Assembly: GCA_937931205.1 (NCBI GenBank)
Contig: CALHBF010000002.1
Span: forward strand, 62,001 to 126,000
Direction: 5' to 3'
DNA length: 64,000 nucleotides
Source: an uncultured Bacteriovoracaceae bacterium
GTDB taxonomy: Bacteria; Bdellovibrionota; Bacteriovoracia; Bacteriovoracales; Bacteriovoracaceae
Under the pieces are notes generated by a model. The model worked only from the letters and a program-made list of their open reading frames with translations, did no database searches and was not told the DNA's origin. This document shows, in pieces, positions 62,857 through 64,000 of the stretch; position 1 is the stretch's first letter; the number at the start of each line of letters is the position of its first letter. The position numbers and the translations under genes were made by a program.

Positions 62857-64000
62857 TATAGGTCTCTATCTTTCCAGCAATTTCTCTATAAAACTTCTGA
62901 TTATACTTGTACTTAAAGTCTCTCTTATTCATAGCAAAAAGAGACATATCCGATGAGTTAATGAGTTCAACAAAGTAGGTCTTGGCCTCATCACTAATCT
63001 CTAAGTCATGAATAACCTCTTTTATCGATTTTGTCTCTCTCGTTATCACAGGAGACATCCATTTGATAAACTCTTCTTGGCTAAAATCCTTTTTAAAAGA
63101 GTTCGGAATTTTAGCAGTATTAGTGCTTTGATTCTTGAGCTTAATTCCTGTAAATCCAAGAAGAATCAACAGAGCAATGAGCCCTAGGCCCAAATTAATA
63201 TATTTTTCTAAATGCCACCAACTGAATCCAGAAGTAATATCGGAAAAAATGATCTCTTCATTTTTAGGGGATTGATCATTGTTATTAGTTTTAGGGTTTT
63301 CCTTTTTCTTTTCTTCTGCCTTTGATTCTTTTCTCGCAACTCCTCCAATTTCAAGAGGATTTCTAGTCGTCTTCACTTGAATATACTGGCCACTAGTTGG
63401 CTCAAGATAAGAAAAAGTCAATTCTTTCGAGGGTAAATTCTCTGGAGCCTTAGCAAGATAAGTAAACTTAAATATCTTAGAGGCTAAATTAGCATCTTGA
63501 ATTTTAAGTTCACCATTGGCTTCAAATTCTTCCAAAGCAGCAGATTCAAATAATTTAGGTGCTTCAAAGTTTTCCAAAGCTCCCGGACCATTAACAGTCA
63601 ACACGACTTCTAGGGGTTGATTTACCAACAATTTATTTTGATTCATATCAAGAACAAAATCATGTTTTCCAACTAGCCCAGTAAAATCAGTCGGCACAGG
63701 TTTAGGCCAGGCCATCACATTTAGCTCTATCGACTCACTGGAAAATGTTCTCGTTCTTAAATCTCGAGGAGATCCAAAGAAATTATAGGGATCAGTGTTT
63801 CTACTTTTAGCATAAGTTACGCTAAGAGATAGTGGATCAATTTTTAATTTTCCAGTTTTTTCAGGGAAAATCTTGGCCGCATAAATGAGATTTCGAAGAT
63901 AAATATTTCCATCAACCTCAACTCTCTCCGCACGATCTGGCTCTTGCAGATATCTTTTTAAGAAATGGTTCAGTTTAGGAAATGTTTTTACATCAAGCGT
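62840..64000 (-). CDS. batD: BatD-like protein, 5' end missing (runs off the right edge)
   Basis: Exported, membrane-anchored protein of the Bat (aerotolerance) type. The frame stays open to the window edge; upstream of the first internal Met it reads EKTGKLKIDPLSLSVTY and NFFGSPRDLRTRTFSS, then PKPVPTDFTGLVGKHDF, the typical BatD beta-domain pattern, so the true start is outside. A Lys-rich linker and one transmembrane segment (LGLGLIALLILLGFTGIKL) precede a cytoplasmic helical tail. The other Bat genes are not in view. Its stop overlaps ribF. Confidence 0.85.
   Translation of the reverse strand, partial: TLDVKTFPKLNHFLKRYLQEPDRAERVEVDGNIYLRNLIYAAKIFPEKTGKLKIDPLSLSVTYAKSRNTDPYNFFGSPRDLRTRTFSSESIELNVMAWPKPVPTDFTGLVGKHDFVLDMNQNKLLVNQPLEVVLTVNGPGALENFEAPKLFESAALEEFEANGELKIQDANLASKIFKFTYLAKAPENLPSKELTFSYLEPTSGQYIQVKTTRNPLEIGGVARKESKAEEKKKENPKTNNNDQSPKNEEIIFSDITSGFSWWHLEKYINLGLGLIALLILLGFTGIKLKNQSTNTAKIPNSFKKDFSQEEFIKWMSPVITRETKSIKEVIHDLEISDEAKTYFVELINSSDMSLFAMNKRDFKYKYNQKFYREIAGKIETYNESHS

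Noticed and set aside
1-64000. Mobile elements, prophage, defence islands, rRNA or tRNA genes
   Set aside because: No transposase, integrase, phage structural gene, toxin-antitoxin pair or structural RNA was recognised on either strand.

Overview
The window is ordinary, gene-dense chromosome from an AT-rich, Gram-negative, flagellated and piliated bacterium. The evidence is an N-terminal flagellin gene, a complete type IV pilus locus with a PilQ secretin, a TamB/TamA-type outer-membrane assembly pair, lipoproteins and rpoZ. The aroQ-efp-accB-accC run beside pilMNOPQ, ABC-transporter genes next to the pilus genes, a matrixin-type protease and DUF285 (BspA-like) lipoproteins are the kind of content I associate with the former deltaproteobacteria. 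The combination with low GC suggests Bdellovibrionota, perhaps a Bacteriovorax/Peredibacter relative. That assignment is inference; no rRNA or tRNA gene is visible. No phage, insertion sequence, integrase or CRISPR array was found. No gap between genes exceeds 300 bases.

Layout. 1-665 (-): 5' part of a flagellin gene with a sigma-28-like promoter. 838-3711 (+): a GNAT acetyltransferase and a repeat-rich surface lipoprotein. 3774-5486 (-): a UbiB/AarF kinase-like protein. 5561-10227 (+): a probable operon of two small unknown genes, greA, recG, an FHA-like protein and an alpha/beta hydrolase. 10214-11461 (-): a divergent RelA/SpoT-like protein. 11522-13765 (+): pgpA, recA, recX. 13762-16272 (-): a phytochrome-type histidine kinase that has lost its chromophore attachment site. 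16527-18273 (+): two secreted or membrane proteins of unknown role. 18412-23207 (+): alaS overlapping an oligopeptide-binding lipoprotein, then a small periplasmic protein. 23546-25646 (+): acyl-CoA synthetase and rpoZ. 25704-35056 (-): lon with an AMIN-like protein, a matrixin-like protease with a partner, a second DUF285 lipoprotein and a divergent UvrA-like ATPase. 35149-36013 (-): rplM-rpsI. 36148-55398 (-): one long same-strand run that, in transcription order, holds ABC transporter ATPase and permease, pilD, pilM-N-O-P-Q, a TPR protein, aroQ, efp, accB, accC, an unknown gene, tamB and a tamA/bamA-like gene. 55411-56220 (+): a TPR-like membrane protein. 56274-64000 (-): batD (partial), ribF, aroE, pilB, pilT, pilC, pilA in transcription order.

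How it fits together. PilB and PilT drive extension and retraction through PilC. PilM-N-O-P link the inner membrane to the PilQ secretin. PilD processes the pilin PilA. Almost the whole machine is encoded between 48 and 61 kb, interleaved with fatty-acid (AccBC), translation (EF-P) and shikimate (AroQ, AroE) genes. The surface theme recurs in the two DUF285 lipoproteins, the C-terminally anchored protease and the TamAB pair.

Most worth a second look: the phytochrome kinase with a Ser in place of the bilin-binding Cys, an Asn in its PASDIP motif and a shortened PHY tongue; the divergent RelA/SpoT-like protein; the UvrA-like protein whose second ATPase site is degenerate; the paired lipoproteins, one with nine near-identical 75-base units; a repeated 25-base inverted repeat; and a leader hairpin that contains the ribosome-binding site of the 17.5-kb gene. 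I saw no complete, obviously new multi-gene system.
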